In this document: positions 35,132-46,700 of the stretch, one piece after another
Numbering within the stretch: position 1 is the first letter of the stretch
Layout of the letters: every line of letters begins with the position of its first letter
Source of the DNA: Catonia carolina
Taxonomy: Eukaryota; Arthropoda; Insecta; Hemiptera; Achilidae
Reading direction: 5' to 3'
DNA: 64,000 bases
Assembly (NCBI GenBank): GCA_035578175.1
Contig: JAQMRL010000022.1
Location: forward strand, 3,418,001 to 3,482,000
Made by a program: the position numbers and the translations under genes
The notes under the pieces: generated by a model
Seen by the model: only the letters and a program-made list of their open reading frames with translations
Told to the model about the DNA's origin: nothing
Database searches by the model: none

Positions 35132-35965
35132 ATTCCATTGTAAAAAACAATATTTAATTCTTCACAGACCTGTTACAGCTGCTATATCACATGGTTTTTA
35201 CCTTTTTTTATGTGATCCTACTTTCTACTGACATGTTTCGGTGGATCCACCATCATCTGAGTATACAAAATTGAAAATACATTTTTTTAAATTCATTAAA
35301 GTTTACAGAAGATGTATATCAGTCATTTGTATAAAATGTCTGGATTTTTAAATAAATTACTAAAGATATAACGTTGTTGTTTAGGTCAACAGCGGAAAGG
35401 CTGGTTTGAACCTCTAGAGGTTTAACTAAGTAAAAACGAGGAGTAAGGTGGTTTACCCTTGCCTTCCTCACTGAGTTGAAAGAGTATGCTTATCAGCATG
35501 CAAGGCCCTCCAAAAAGCACTCACTTTCCACCCTGCAAATGACACCTTCACTTCATTCACCACAGGGTCTAGCTGTATAGTGAAATTCATTACTTTCAGA
35601 GGAAATAACTCTGATTAGTGTCTTTTACACCTCTACCTCTTCTGTTCTTAAATGATTCAGTCATTTAATTGACTGACCATGTGATAAGAAACAGAACTAT
35701 TTATTTTAGCCCTGCAACGAACAGATTGAGTGTAAATAATTTGACACTCCACCTGTCTGTTATGGGCAGAAAGATATAACATCTTCTGTAAATATTAATA
35801 AATTTTAAAAAGTTTTGTTTCAATTTCGTGTATTCTGATGATGGTGGAACCACCAAAACATGTCAGTAAAAAGTATAATTTTATAAAAAAAGTAAAAAAC
35901 AAATGATATAGCAGCTGTAATAGCTCTGTGAAAAATTAAATATTTTTACAATGGGATTGAGTATA
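35132..35965. mobile_element. foldback-type element with long inverted ends, carrying repeat B
   Basis: Arms of about 195 bp (35132-35325 and 35765-35965) are inverted copies, with shared blocks TTACAGCTGCTATATCA, CTGACATGTTT(C/T)GGTGG, CCACCATCATC and TTTACAGAAGATGT. The centre is a copy of repeat family B. A third copy of one arm lies at 61860-61965. No coding sequence. Confidence 0.75.
35385..35770 (+). repeat. interspersed repeat family B, full copy
   Basis: Matches 58020-58440 inverted over about 390 bp (AAAGGCTGGTTTGAACCTCT, AGTAAAACGAGGAGTAAGG-type, ATGCTTATCAGCATGC, GTGTCTTTTACACCTCT) and 11745-11905 in part. TGCTTATCAGCATGCAAGG contains a short palindrome. Origin unknown; it forms the middle of the foldback element at 35132-35965. 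Confidence 0.75.
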
Positions 35966-36274
35966 GGCTGCAGGCTGTATTTAATATATTTGTCACTGCA
36001 ATGCAACTATTGGAATACTAAAAATGGATTTTACTCGTCCATCTAAAGTTTTAAATGGAATGACATCTTATTAGTGAGCACTTTGAAATTTAGAAAAATC
36101 TAGATTTAAATAGGGCCTTATATAAATATTACATTCACGGTCTTTGCTGATTTTTTTCGTAAATATTTAAGTTTAATCACAATGCTTCTCATTATTTTAT
36201 GATATAAATTTTTTGAGTTAAAACACTTTTTCTTGATTTGGGACTGAAGTTTTCTCAACGTAAGTTTGTCACAA

Positions 36275-36470
36275 AGCAAAGCGTGTGCTTTACAAATGTA
36301 AGCATGTGCTTTACTTAACAAAGCGCGTATTTACAAATTTAAGCGTGTGCTTTACTTTACAAAGCGCGTATTTACAAATTTAAGCATGAGCTTTACTTTA
36401 TGAAGTGCTTATTTACAAATTTAAGCGTGTGCTTTACTTTACAAAGCGCATACTTTGTGTGCTGTACAAA
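36275..36470. repeat. 41-bp minisatellite
   Basis: The word AAGC(G/A)TG(T/A)GCTTTAC starts at 36300, 36341, 36382 and 36423, an exact 41-bp period, joined by AAAGCGCGTATTTACAAATT. Partial units flank it. AAGCGCG is an unusually CpG-rich motif for this AT-rich region. Confidence 0.9.
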
Positions 36471-36589
36471 TTTTATCTTTAATGTTATCACATTACAAGA
36501 AATTTACTTAACGTTAAGAAAAAAGAATGAAAAAAAATTTCATCCGACGTGCGCGGATATTTGGGAGTTGACTGTATAAGAAAGAAAAG

Positions 36590-37301
36590 TTTGTAAATAA
36601 ATTTATTTTAGTGATCTGAACTTCATCATCAGTTGATGTACTTCTTTAAAATTATACTTGATTATACCAGAAGTCTTCAAACAATATCACTCCTGCTGTT
36701 GTGTCTATTATCCTTAAATTATTTATTTATAAAGTACTACTGTGCATTGCAACATTATTTTTTAGTCTAAAATAAAATTATATTGAAAATCAATTGTTTA
36801 ACTGTAAGATTACACAATAATATTAATGTAAAATTTTATAGTTTTTGCTCTCAGTTACGCGCCTCAAGAATTTTTGGTTAAACATAACAAATTTTAAGAA
36901 TCTGTCATTTTTATTGAATAATGGTGGCAGAGTTTTAATACATGTATAAGGACAAAAATTTGTCAGATTTGTCTGCCAGACTATTGGATCTTTTGTTATT
37001 AAGAATAACTATTCCTTAAAATTCTCATCAAGTTCAGTGAATATTTGAGTAAAATATTTATAAACTTTCTGAGGTCCTTGGTGAATTTGAAACTATCATT
37101 TAATGTCTGAAAAGAAGTGGCATTTAAATATTTATAAAGCAAGTGATTTGTTAAGCCTGATTGGTATAACTTCCTAATCAACTTTCAAACAAGAAAGCTA
37201 ATATTTATTTCAGCTTATATTTTATTTATAGTTACGTTAGCACATTTATGTTATATTTTAATTACAAATTGTAATTGTCTATATTTTAAATATGACATGC
37301 T
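36590..37301. other. intergenic, nothing recognised
   Basis: AT-rich; only short chance frames on both strands. Confidence 0.4.
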
Positions 37302-37945
37302 TGAGGTTTGATCAAAAAATAACGGGAATTTTAGTTTTTTATAAAAGAATCTTTATTTATTCATCTATATAAATTTTGTCCCCTTCAAAGTAATCCCCCT
37401 CAGATATAGCAATTGCAAAACAGTCAGATAAAAAACCAAAAAAATAAAAAACAGCAACCTCTCCGATAGTGATTCTGTGATTTTTCAGAATCATTTTCCT
37501 CAGTTCTGCAGCGTTAGTAATTGATGCGATAGGGCATCCAGGGCAGTCGTCATCTTCAGTGTTTCCACGGCCATTTTCGAACCATTTGTATCACTCGTAA
37601 ACTCTTGTTTTACTCATAATAGATTCATTAAAAGCCACTGTTAACATTTTGAATGTGTTACTACACTTGATATCATTTTTCCTACAAAATTTAATACAAA
37701 CTCTGATCCATTTTTTCAGAAGTTACAAATAGCTGAGTGAATGCAAATGTATACTTTTTTCAAGTACTAACTGTACTGTACATTCTAAATGTTTTAAAAT
37801 ACAGTACTAACTGTATATTAAAAATGGCTGCAATTATGAACTTATGGTAGAAACTGGTGTACCAACAAGGATAAAAGTTTTAAAAACAGATTTACAAAGC
37901 TCGCGAAATTGAAATTATTTCCCATTATTTTTTGATCAAACCTCA
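37302..37945 (-). mobile_element. mariner-derived deletion element
   Basis: Ends TGAGGTTTGATCAAAAAATA (left) and its complement at the right are inverted repeats of about 30 bp. On the minus strand the first part reads like a mariner transposase N-terminus (SKTRVYEWYKWFENGR, LRKMILKNHRITIGEVA, DNA-binding region) and then jumps to the usual C-terminal end (EGDYFEGDKI). The catalytic middle is missing, so it is an internally deleted, non-autonomous copy of 644 bp. Confidence 0.85.
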
Positions 37946-37995
37946 TATTAACAGAAATAGTACTTTAAGTGAATCAATCCAGTTCCTATAGTATG

Positions 37996-38002
37996 TTATT
38001 TA

Positions 38003-38035
<33 letters not shown>
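37996..38035. repeat. (ATT)n microsatellite
   Basis: About eleven uninterrupted ATT/TTA units. Confidence 0.95.
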
Positions 38036-38040
<5 letters not shown>

Positions 38041-38487
38041 AATTTATTTATTTATTATAATTTTTATTGTATGCTTCTTCAATATCCTTACTGTGTACAG
38101 TAAAATATTTGATACATTAAAATAAAAGCTTAAAAGAAAATTTACGCTCAATATATTCATTAGTATTGCTGATTTTCAACGTGCAGAATGTGATTGCCAG
38201 AAGAATATGTTGATTAACAACACATTCAACATTATGTAACAAAAAATAAATTATTTGTTAAATTTATTTTAACAGAATTATTTTTAAATTGCCAATAAAT
38301 GTATTATGGTTATTTAATAAATACCATCATAAAGGTTAAAAAAATTCTAAACTTGTGACTTATTTTCTATATTTTTGAATACCTTTTTATCGTTTTCATT
38401 AGCCACATTTTTAACTTAATTAAAAAAATATTTATGATTTTGTATAGATTCCTTATTCAGTATTAAATATTATTATATTAAATTATA

Positions 38488-39066
38488 CAGTAAGTCCTCG
38501 ACTTACATGAATTCACGTTAGCGCAATTTTGTTGAACATAATATATTATATTGTGTACAGTAGTTATTCTTATCTTACGGATGTTTACATTTATGACCAT
38601 TGTTTTGCTAATTCCTCTCAAAAATGTTATCATAGTTGCCCTCCCCATTTTTACACTGAAATTTTGTCTTGATTTGCTTTTGCTCTAAACATTAGTAAGG
38701 CATTGTTTAATGCGTTAAAAATATTGGTTGTGTAAGGTTACGTAGATTTAATTGTGTTACAATTTACAGGTTTTTTTATTTTATTGTTTTTGGTGTTACT
38801 TTGCGTACAATATGAGTTCTAATAAAGGTTAAAAAAACGGAAAGCGATTACTTTAGAGGAAAGTTAGATGTCGTTAAAAGATACAAAAGGGGTGAAAAAA
38901 CAAAGAGCATAAAAGGAACAACTGGGTTTCGTGAATCAACAGTACAGACAATTAATGGATTTGAATGATATAGACAATTAGCGAATGTTTTAAGGTTACA
39001 ATGAACAATCCAAGTTATGTGATGACTTTGCGGAACGCATCCCTCATGTAAGTCGAGGTCTTACTG
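38488..39066 (+). mobile_element. Tigger/pogo-type element with transposase N-terminal remnant
   Basis: Ends CAGTAAGTCCTCGACTTACA and the complement of CAGTAAGACCTCGACTTACA are inverted, with TA on both sides (38486-38487 and 39067-39068). Inside, after ATGAGTTC at 38812 and a frame change, the plus strand reads KAITLE, KLDVVKRYKRGEKTKSI and GFRESTVQTI, the CENP-B-type helix-turn-helix of Tigger transposases. The DDE core is absent: a 579-bp deletion derivative. Confidence 0.87.
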
Positions 39067-39129
39067 TAATTATTATCATCATATTAAATAATAAAACTAT
39101 ACTAAACAGACCTGTTATTCCTAGATAAT

Positions 39130-39560
39130 TTATGGTGTGTTCCCTCTATCTTTTGACAGTTCACTAGATTCATCCAAACAGCTATGGTCCATTAATTGGT
39201 GGATAGGTGGTACCCCCTGCATTGTCAGAGCAAAGCTAAGAAAGTAGGTCTTTTGACACTTCATTATAAGCAAGTTGGCATCAAGTCATGGCTTAATGGT
39301 TTTCAGCCCTGACTGCTTCCTCTCAGACAGCAGTCCAATTTGGTCCAGTAGAGCCATACTGTCCACTAAGGTTACAACTATCCCATTCACTTGAAGTGTC
39401 AGTAACTGATGTATTACAGAAGAAACAAAATCAGATCAAGTACTAAACCCTGGGGTGCACCATGTTCAATATTCACCTTATTACTAAGATGCTTGTTTAT
39501 ACTCTTACACTCTGAACCCGATCCAGTGTAATTTGATGATTAAGTAGGATATGTTATTAA
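39130..39560 (-). pseudogene. Jockey-like LINE reverse-transcriptase relic
   Basis: Frames broken by stops on the minus strand read IEHGAPQGLVLDLILFLL (the RT (H)GxPQGS.LGP block), a decayed catalytic region, and then LDANLL and ALTMQGVPPIHQL. It is about 430 bp, without other domains. Confidence 0.6.
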
Positions 39561-41837
39561 ATTTTACAAGTGCCAACATATTACATGAATTATCTTTTCC
39601 CATCTGAATTTTTGGTTTTCCAAACTGGACCTGGTCCCACCAACCAGATTTAAAAAGAAATCACTGTACTACTAGTGGTAGCACTAGCATGCTATAACTT
39701 GACGATTAGTAGTAAGAGTAAGTATTCACCATGCAAGGAAGAAAAAGTATAAATGATGTTGTAAACATGATACTATAACTATACTATTTCTAAAGCTGAT
39801 GAGCTCTGAACGTACATTTTGCCCCCTACCCACTTCATAGCTAGTCAATGACTTTACATTGCCAATACTTGCTCTTGTAGCTCTGTTATAGTTTTGTCAG
39901 CCATTTTTTTTTGTGGTCTTTCAATAACAATTATAACCTATGAACATAGAACCAGCTGATTATATTATAAAGTATTGCATGTTAACGTGCTCTATAATCG
40001 AAGTGTTCAGTATGAGATGCAAGACACGTATGAACTACTGCAGCTCTTATATACGCATGCGCACGTAATGTTTGTCAAGCTAATACATTCGTACAATCTG
40101 ACAACGTTCTGATTGGTCTAAACACTTGGAACATTAGAGCTCATCAACCATGAAAAGCATTATTGTAATGATAATATAATCGCTCCATCAGCATTAAATT
40201 TATTTTTATTACGTTTCATAAACATGTTTTCTTTAATTCATTCGTTATTGAAAGTTATTCAATAACAGCCATTCATACTACATTTTATTACAGTGTGTGT
40301 TAGATTATTGTGAGCTTTAATGTGTATCATTTCTAACAGCTCCACTTCGCCCCTAGTATTAGTTATAGAGCCAATTTCAGAAGACATGCTTATACAGTAA
40401 ACATTTGTAATCATTCTAATACTACTGTGTGTATTCGGATAGCATACTCTCCAAATAATACTCAATCTCTCGTTATATTGTTTGTAAATGTAAGTTAGCT
40501 CATGCAAATAATAATATTTGCACAGCTGCACTCTTCCTGCAGATATATTGCAATACAATTTTTGACAAAGACCGCATGCTTTAAAAAATTTATATATATG
40601 GCATTCCCATATTATTACTTTATTTTATTTTATTTGAAAAATTATGAATCCCTGCATTAAAAGTACACTACATATTGCACGTTAAATAAGTAGATTTTTA
40701 AACAGAAGTTTTATAATATATGCTCTCACTTTTATCTTGAAAAGCTACTATATCATTTTATAGCTTAGGGTCTGGTACCAAGGCGGACTGGATAAGCAAA
40801 TATCCACTCTAAAGAAAAATCAATACTAAACTTAAAAGTTATCTCATGGTTTTATTTCACCAATGTTCTGCAGAGTTAATAATTCATTTCAGATGTTTTA
40901 AACAATTTTTTAATTTGAACACGGGACATTATCAATCTCAACCATTTTAAAAGCTAAAGAATTTTGTTTTTTATTACGTATTTAAAAAAAATAAAAACAA
41001 TAATTCTTTTTAAACTTATCATTTTATTTACAATATAAATACAATAAAAATTTACATTATTTATCATTAATGTAATAATACTTCTAAATGTTCGTATTTT
41101 TTATTGATTTTTACAGAATTTAAGATTAACTTGTATTCTTTTAAATTTATTTTACAAAACAATTCTTTGCTTTTTTACAAAAATAATGTTAAAACTTAAA
41201 TCTGTTAATAATAAATTCTAAAACAATATTATTTATGTCAGTTAACATTATGCTTACTTTCTAGGTAATTATTTAATTATTCTTGTTTAATTAATTATTT
41301 AAAGTTAAATAGTTTTACTTTTGAAGCTAAGAATATTTACAAAGTTAAGACCTTGCAAGATATTAGAAAAGAGCTGCCATTGGTCAGTTCAGTTGTATGT
41401 GTTTTTATTATTTTAGCTTTACAGGATTCAGTTCATTTTTTACTAAATTTATAAATAACCTGTATCAAACATGACATAGACAAAATTAGAAAAACACAGC
41501 CTTTATTTATATTTCATGGAATGAATGCCTTTTAAATTGTTATGTTTATCATTAATTTGCATAAAGAAATTGTATAAGTGGGCAATGTAACAATATAATT
41601 TAGAGAAAAATTGTACATTAGTATGCATTGAGATTATAATGTTTGCTATTGAGACAAAAGAAAAACGTTTCAATGGGCTTAAACAAACTTTATCATAAAC
41701 CAATAACTTACAGTCTCCAATAGTAACTGCCTGATCAGCAAATTGAAATGTGATTACAATTAAGGGTTGGCTTAATGGTATTTCTACATTTAATATGCAA
41801 ATTAGTCATTCCTATTAAGTTAATATGTAATTGTTTA
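39561..41837. other. intergenic AT-rich DNA
   Basis: No gene recognised. A less AT-rich stretch at 39960-40160 contains CGCATGCGCACG and a CCAAT-box-like ATTGGTCT on the plus strand; this might be promoter-like, but no exon follows that I can identify. A 99-codon minus frame at 40259-40558 has no motif and is probably chance. Confidence 0.4.
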
Positions 41838-42712
41838 ATTTAGTATTTGTGGGTTAAATGCATCTGGCGGTGCCAAATTATAACAATGAAAGGATTTCTA
41901 GTGATTGACCCTTGGGGTTGCCAATTCTGTCACATATATATACCTGCTTACTTGGCCCCCGCTACATGGTTTAAAGAACATTTAATTTGTTCTCTGATAT
42001 TCTAACGACTCTGAGGGGAAATGGAATTTCTAAAGAGCCTATAAAAATGTGAAAAGTATTTAAATGAGTACAGGTTTATAAGATTTTTGTTTTTTTACAA
42101 ATTGATAAAATTAACAACTTTTGTTCTGCGGTGAAAACAAAACAGTCAATTCAGTCAAAAGGTAAGGTACAAATATTTATGCATTTCATTTTTATAAAAA
42201 TTTGTAAATTTCAATTTGAAAATTTCAAACATTTTTCCAATTTCTAAAAATTTGTACATATCAATTGGAAAAAAATTTTGCGACAAGGCTCCTTGAGCCG
42301 CTGATTGCATGCATTTGGTACACTGCTTTATAATTATTGTATATCATCTTTATTCTTTTAGTAGACCAGGGAAAATACCTACTGTGTGGGAAAGATTTGA
42401 TTGCCCTTTGCGGAGAGGAGCAGAATCAGCCCGCTATTAGCCTTCTCAATAAAATTTTATTATGTACTACTACTAACTAATACATTGGACTTGGTACATA
42501 ATAAAGTGTTATTGAGAAGGCTAGTAGCGGGCCGATTCTGCTTCTCTACGCAAACGACAATCAAATCTTTGCCACGTAGCGTTTGCCATATAGCGGAGGC
42601 CAAGTAAGCAAATATACAAATGTGACGGAATTGGCAATACCAAGGGTCGATGACAAGTAATCCTTTCAGTGTTCTAATTTGGCCCCTGCCAGATGCATTT
42701 AACCAATATTTG
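41838..42712. mobile_element. foldback element with nested inverted repeats
   Basis: The outer arms (about 41846-42000 and 42577-42715) are inverted: GGTTAAATGCATCTGGC, AAAGGATT, GACCCTTGG, TGCCAATTC. The inner arms (42388-42467 and 42492-42573) form a strong hairpin: GAAAGATTTGATTG, GCAGAATC, TAGCCTTCTCAATAA with a 25-bp loop. On the right side the outer and inner arms are continuous, giving one arm of about 225 bp. On the left they are separated by 380 bp (42005-42385), probably a later insertion. No coding capacity. Confidence 0.75.
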
Positions 42713-42715
42713 TTT

Positions 42716-43765
42716 ACTGAGTTAAGTGTCACCCCTTCTAAAAAAGAGGGATATTTTAAATATGTGTGGATATTTTGTCATTTACTCGTATTATACCAAA
42801 GGCCTACCCACTTCACTCTTCCCTAATCAGTCGACTGATTTCCCATCAATCAAAATAATCATCCAGAAATAATTTAGATAAAACAAATTCCTCTTTAACA
42901 ATTTCATATTAGGAGAAGATAGATTTGTATAATGTTTTAAATTCATTGAACACAATATGTGGCAAAATAAAAATACGTAATCACACAAACAGAAGGAAAC
43001 TTCATGTGATTTTATGATTTGATTTCATTTGTTTGCTCTTGATCATAATAAGTGGCTGATTGTATTAACCAGTGAACACAAGATGCAGTGTTTATAAAAA
43101 CAAAACATTTGTGTGTTTTCCAAAAAAATCTCAAGAACCATTGATCGATTATCTTAAAATTTTATGAATACTTTATTATATTTTTTGGAGTGTTATAAGC
43201 TATGTGAATACAATATGGATTTACAACGTCCGTGGTTAAATAAGGACAGGTGAAGTGAGCTATGACCATTGTTACCATAAATTTTATTATACATTTCACA
43301 GTTTTTAAACATTTATGTAATATCTTATATTTATTTTTAAGACAAAAATTTATATTACTAGACATAAATATTCTAATAGAAAATTATTTAAAAAAAATAT
43401 TGTTTCATTATTTTTAATTGCATTTTTATCACTAAGATAGTGATATGAAATAAATCAACAATAATGCTAACTTATCACATATATATCTCTTTTGTACATT
43501 ACAGAAACAGTCGATACTTATAACGTCTCACTATTCATTATGTCAGATCATTTTTTATTGAATCTATCTTTTCTTTCTTTTCAAATTCTTCTTCGAATTT
43601 CCATCTGATTTAAAATGTTCATTCATACTTCTGTTTTCGTAACCACCGCTATTTTGATTCATTTTTACAAACTTTTATGGGTACAAAACAACAGTAATGT
43701 CAATGACTAAGTTACTGTAATTTTTACGACTTACTAGTTTGCATTATGTTTTAACTAGAAAATTT
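42716..43765. other. 3' flank of the CD36-family gene
   Basis: AT-rich sequence after the stop codon of the minus-strand receptor gene; it probably includes its 3' UTR. No other feature recognised. Confidence 0.4.
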
Positions 43766-46700
43766 TCACACATTTGTATCACAAATTGAAGTAGAAGGAA
43801 CTGTTGAGTTAGAAGTTTGTGTGATTTGCTGTGTTTGAGGATGCATATACACCATTTGTGTACTTTGGGATGGTAATGGTGGTAATTTATGTTTGTCTCT
43901 TCCAGGTATCTTCCATAATGAATGTAATATACAAAGTGCTGTTACAACTGTAGCTATTAAAGTTCCCCACATTAAGCAGAGTTGTGCATTTCTTACTGTA
44001 AATGTAGCATGATAAATCACTCTAAAAAGATCTTGCGGCAAACGGTCTGCAAACTGAAAATGAAAGATAATAAAGTATTAAACTTGAGGTGTTTGAAACT
44101 AATTACAGATAGTTTGGTAGGAGAAGAACAAATGGGTTCAGAAAAGGGAGACTTGCATGGAAGCAATTTTTACAAAAAACAAGTTATTGAGAAAAGAAGA
44201 GAATTCAGTGAAGAACTCCATATTGCTTTTATTGGCTTAGGGAAAGCCTTCGATAATGTCAGTTGTTCAAAACTATGGGTAGTGCTAGAAAGAAGAGGAT
44301 ACCCACACCACTTGGTAGCAACAATTAGAAGTATGTATAAAAAGACCACTGTTGTACTAAATATAGATGGTAAACTAACTGATTGGATCCCTACAAACAA
44401 AGGATTAAGGCAGGGATGTCCTTTATCACCCACACTTTTTAGAATATATATCGACGACATTTTTCGGTCATGGAAAAAGGAAAATAGCTTAGGAATAAGA
44501 CTGGGTGATGACTTCCTCCTTAGTGCAGTCCTGTACGCTGATGACATTGTTATGATGCAGAAGTGTGAGGATGATCAACAAGAAGCACTCTTCACACTCC
44601 CCAAAAAGAGGGATAGTGAGGTATAATATAAAGGTAGCAATAAATAAGACAAAAGTCATGGCATTCTTTGGAAAGACCTCAGGAAGATCCAAAATAGTCC
44701 TTAATAGATACATGCTGGAGCAAGTGAGCCACTATAAATACCTCGGAACTGATGTCTCATATGAAGATGACTATGATGTGAAAAATAAACTGTATAAATT
44801 TAATCAGATTTATAAGATATAAAGGTTAAATTTATAAGACGGTGGCAGTTCCAGCCTTGACATACGGCTGTGAAGCCAGGGTGATGAGGGAAAGGAAAGA
44901 AAGAAACATCAAAACTGCCGAAATAAAAGTCTTAAGTCTGTCAAGGGTTGCACAAGACTACGCAGAATCAGAAATGAAGATTTAAGGCAAGAATTGGGAT
45001 TTTCCCACTCAAAAAAAAAATTGTATCCTGCCCAATGGGTCGGTCATTTAAATAGAATGCCAGAAAGAAGCTTGCCTAGTGTAGCAAGAAGATACAAACC
45101 AATGGGAAGTAGAGATATTGGCAGGCCAACGAAAAGATGGCTACCAGAACAGGTAGAAATGCCTAACCCGTGAAGAGAAGAAGAAGAAGCACTTGAGGTA
45201 ATATTTTAAAAAATTTTTAATTATTTTACAATATTAGGAACTTATAAAAACACATGTGAATTTCTAAAAACTATTTAAACGTTTACTTAATAACTGCTTA
45301 ACCCTGCGAATAAGTTCATACAGTGAATTCTGAGTGATCTCATTATTTTTGTAGAAAAAAATTTTGCTGTAATAAATTTGTAATGATGGGCTTGTATCAT
45401 GTGATTTATCACAAACTGTTCATAAAATTCTGTTTTGTCAGTAAACTTTTAACTTTGAATATCCAGTTTTCGGGCCAGCACAGACAGTCCATTGGTAGAG
45501 AGTCGTCATTATTTCTTAAGTAACACTGGTTTGGCAAGCGACTTTGTATGGTGATCTGCTGACAGCCACTCATGAACAAACTTCACTGGGAATCACTGTT
45601 TAACTTTTTACTTAATATTATCGTCAAAAATACAACACAAAAGCAGCGGCCAAATTGCGTAGTTGAATAACTATAGTTCCCAATTACAAATACTTTAAAA
45701 ATCTAAAAGAAAGACCTTTAAATAAGTTATAACAAAAACGAAATGCCAACAGCATGGTGATCAATGGTCATGAAGTGGTTTAAAAAGTAGGTTGACCTCA
45801 CGAAAAATAAAATCAGTTTTTTTAAAAATTGTTTGTATATAGGGGTTGTCACTGAATAGAGTTATTAGAGCAAAAAATGCCTGACTAATTGGATTTTGTG
45901 AAGTTGGGAATTTGTTTTGTGTTTTACATCCAACTGTTTTGCAATCGGTTCTAATGCAGACAATCAGAAGGGTAATACATAGATGAAAATGAGTGATAAA
46001 GAAATACCAGACCTGACCAAGAATCGAACCTGGGACCCACTGGTGTAGAAGCCAGTTGTGCTGACCACTACACAACAGGTCGACTAACCTGGAAAGCAGG
46101 TTGTGTGGAAGATTGAACTCCACAATGTTGTCACTAAAGTAGCAGCACAATCAAAAGGTTAATTCAATTATTTAAAATTTGTTTTTCAAAGATTTAATAA
46201 GTGGTCCACTTTGCACTACTTTAAATTCTTTAGCTTAACAATGGTCCTTATTGGTATCTTATTAAAAAAATATTCTCTACTAAATCTATTCTTATGATTT
46301 GTTGCATTTTTAAGACCGTTTGTACTCTCTAGAACATTTGTGTTACAGTATTTTCTTCTGCTAATGTGGATATTAGTTTATTATATATTTTTTTTATAAT
46401 GATGTTGCACTTTTTATCAGTGATATTTTTCTGCAGGTTCAAAACATCTGGTCATGTAAGGGTTAACAATTCTTGTCAAATTAGTTCAGTTTAAGGATTA
46501 TATCACCGCAGGAAACGTAAAAATTGACCAGTTAGATTTCTAAAAGTAGGTGTATCTTAAAATTGGTTCGTAAAATGTTGAGAATCTCTAGGGGTTCCAA
46601 AATTTAAAAAATTAGTCCTATCCTTTACCACAATAAAAATGAACTCAATACTCTCATCCTTTACGTATTTCAAAACAACTAAAAATATTACTGATGTCAT

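Noticed and set aside
33704..36573. CAGTAAACTCGAC and its distant partner GAGTTGACTG as ends of one 2.9-kb Tigger element
   Set aside because: Inner parts of the ends differ and no transposase lies between; more likely unrelated relics.
43982..44626. 214-codon plus-strand frame read as a gene
   Set aside because: Its first part is antisense to the last CD36-family exon; only the part from 44091 is meaningful, and that is a truncated LINE.
45299..46466. TTAACCCT...AGGGTTAA pair as a second piggyBac-like element
   Set aside because: Beyond TTAACCC the two ends do not match.
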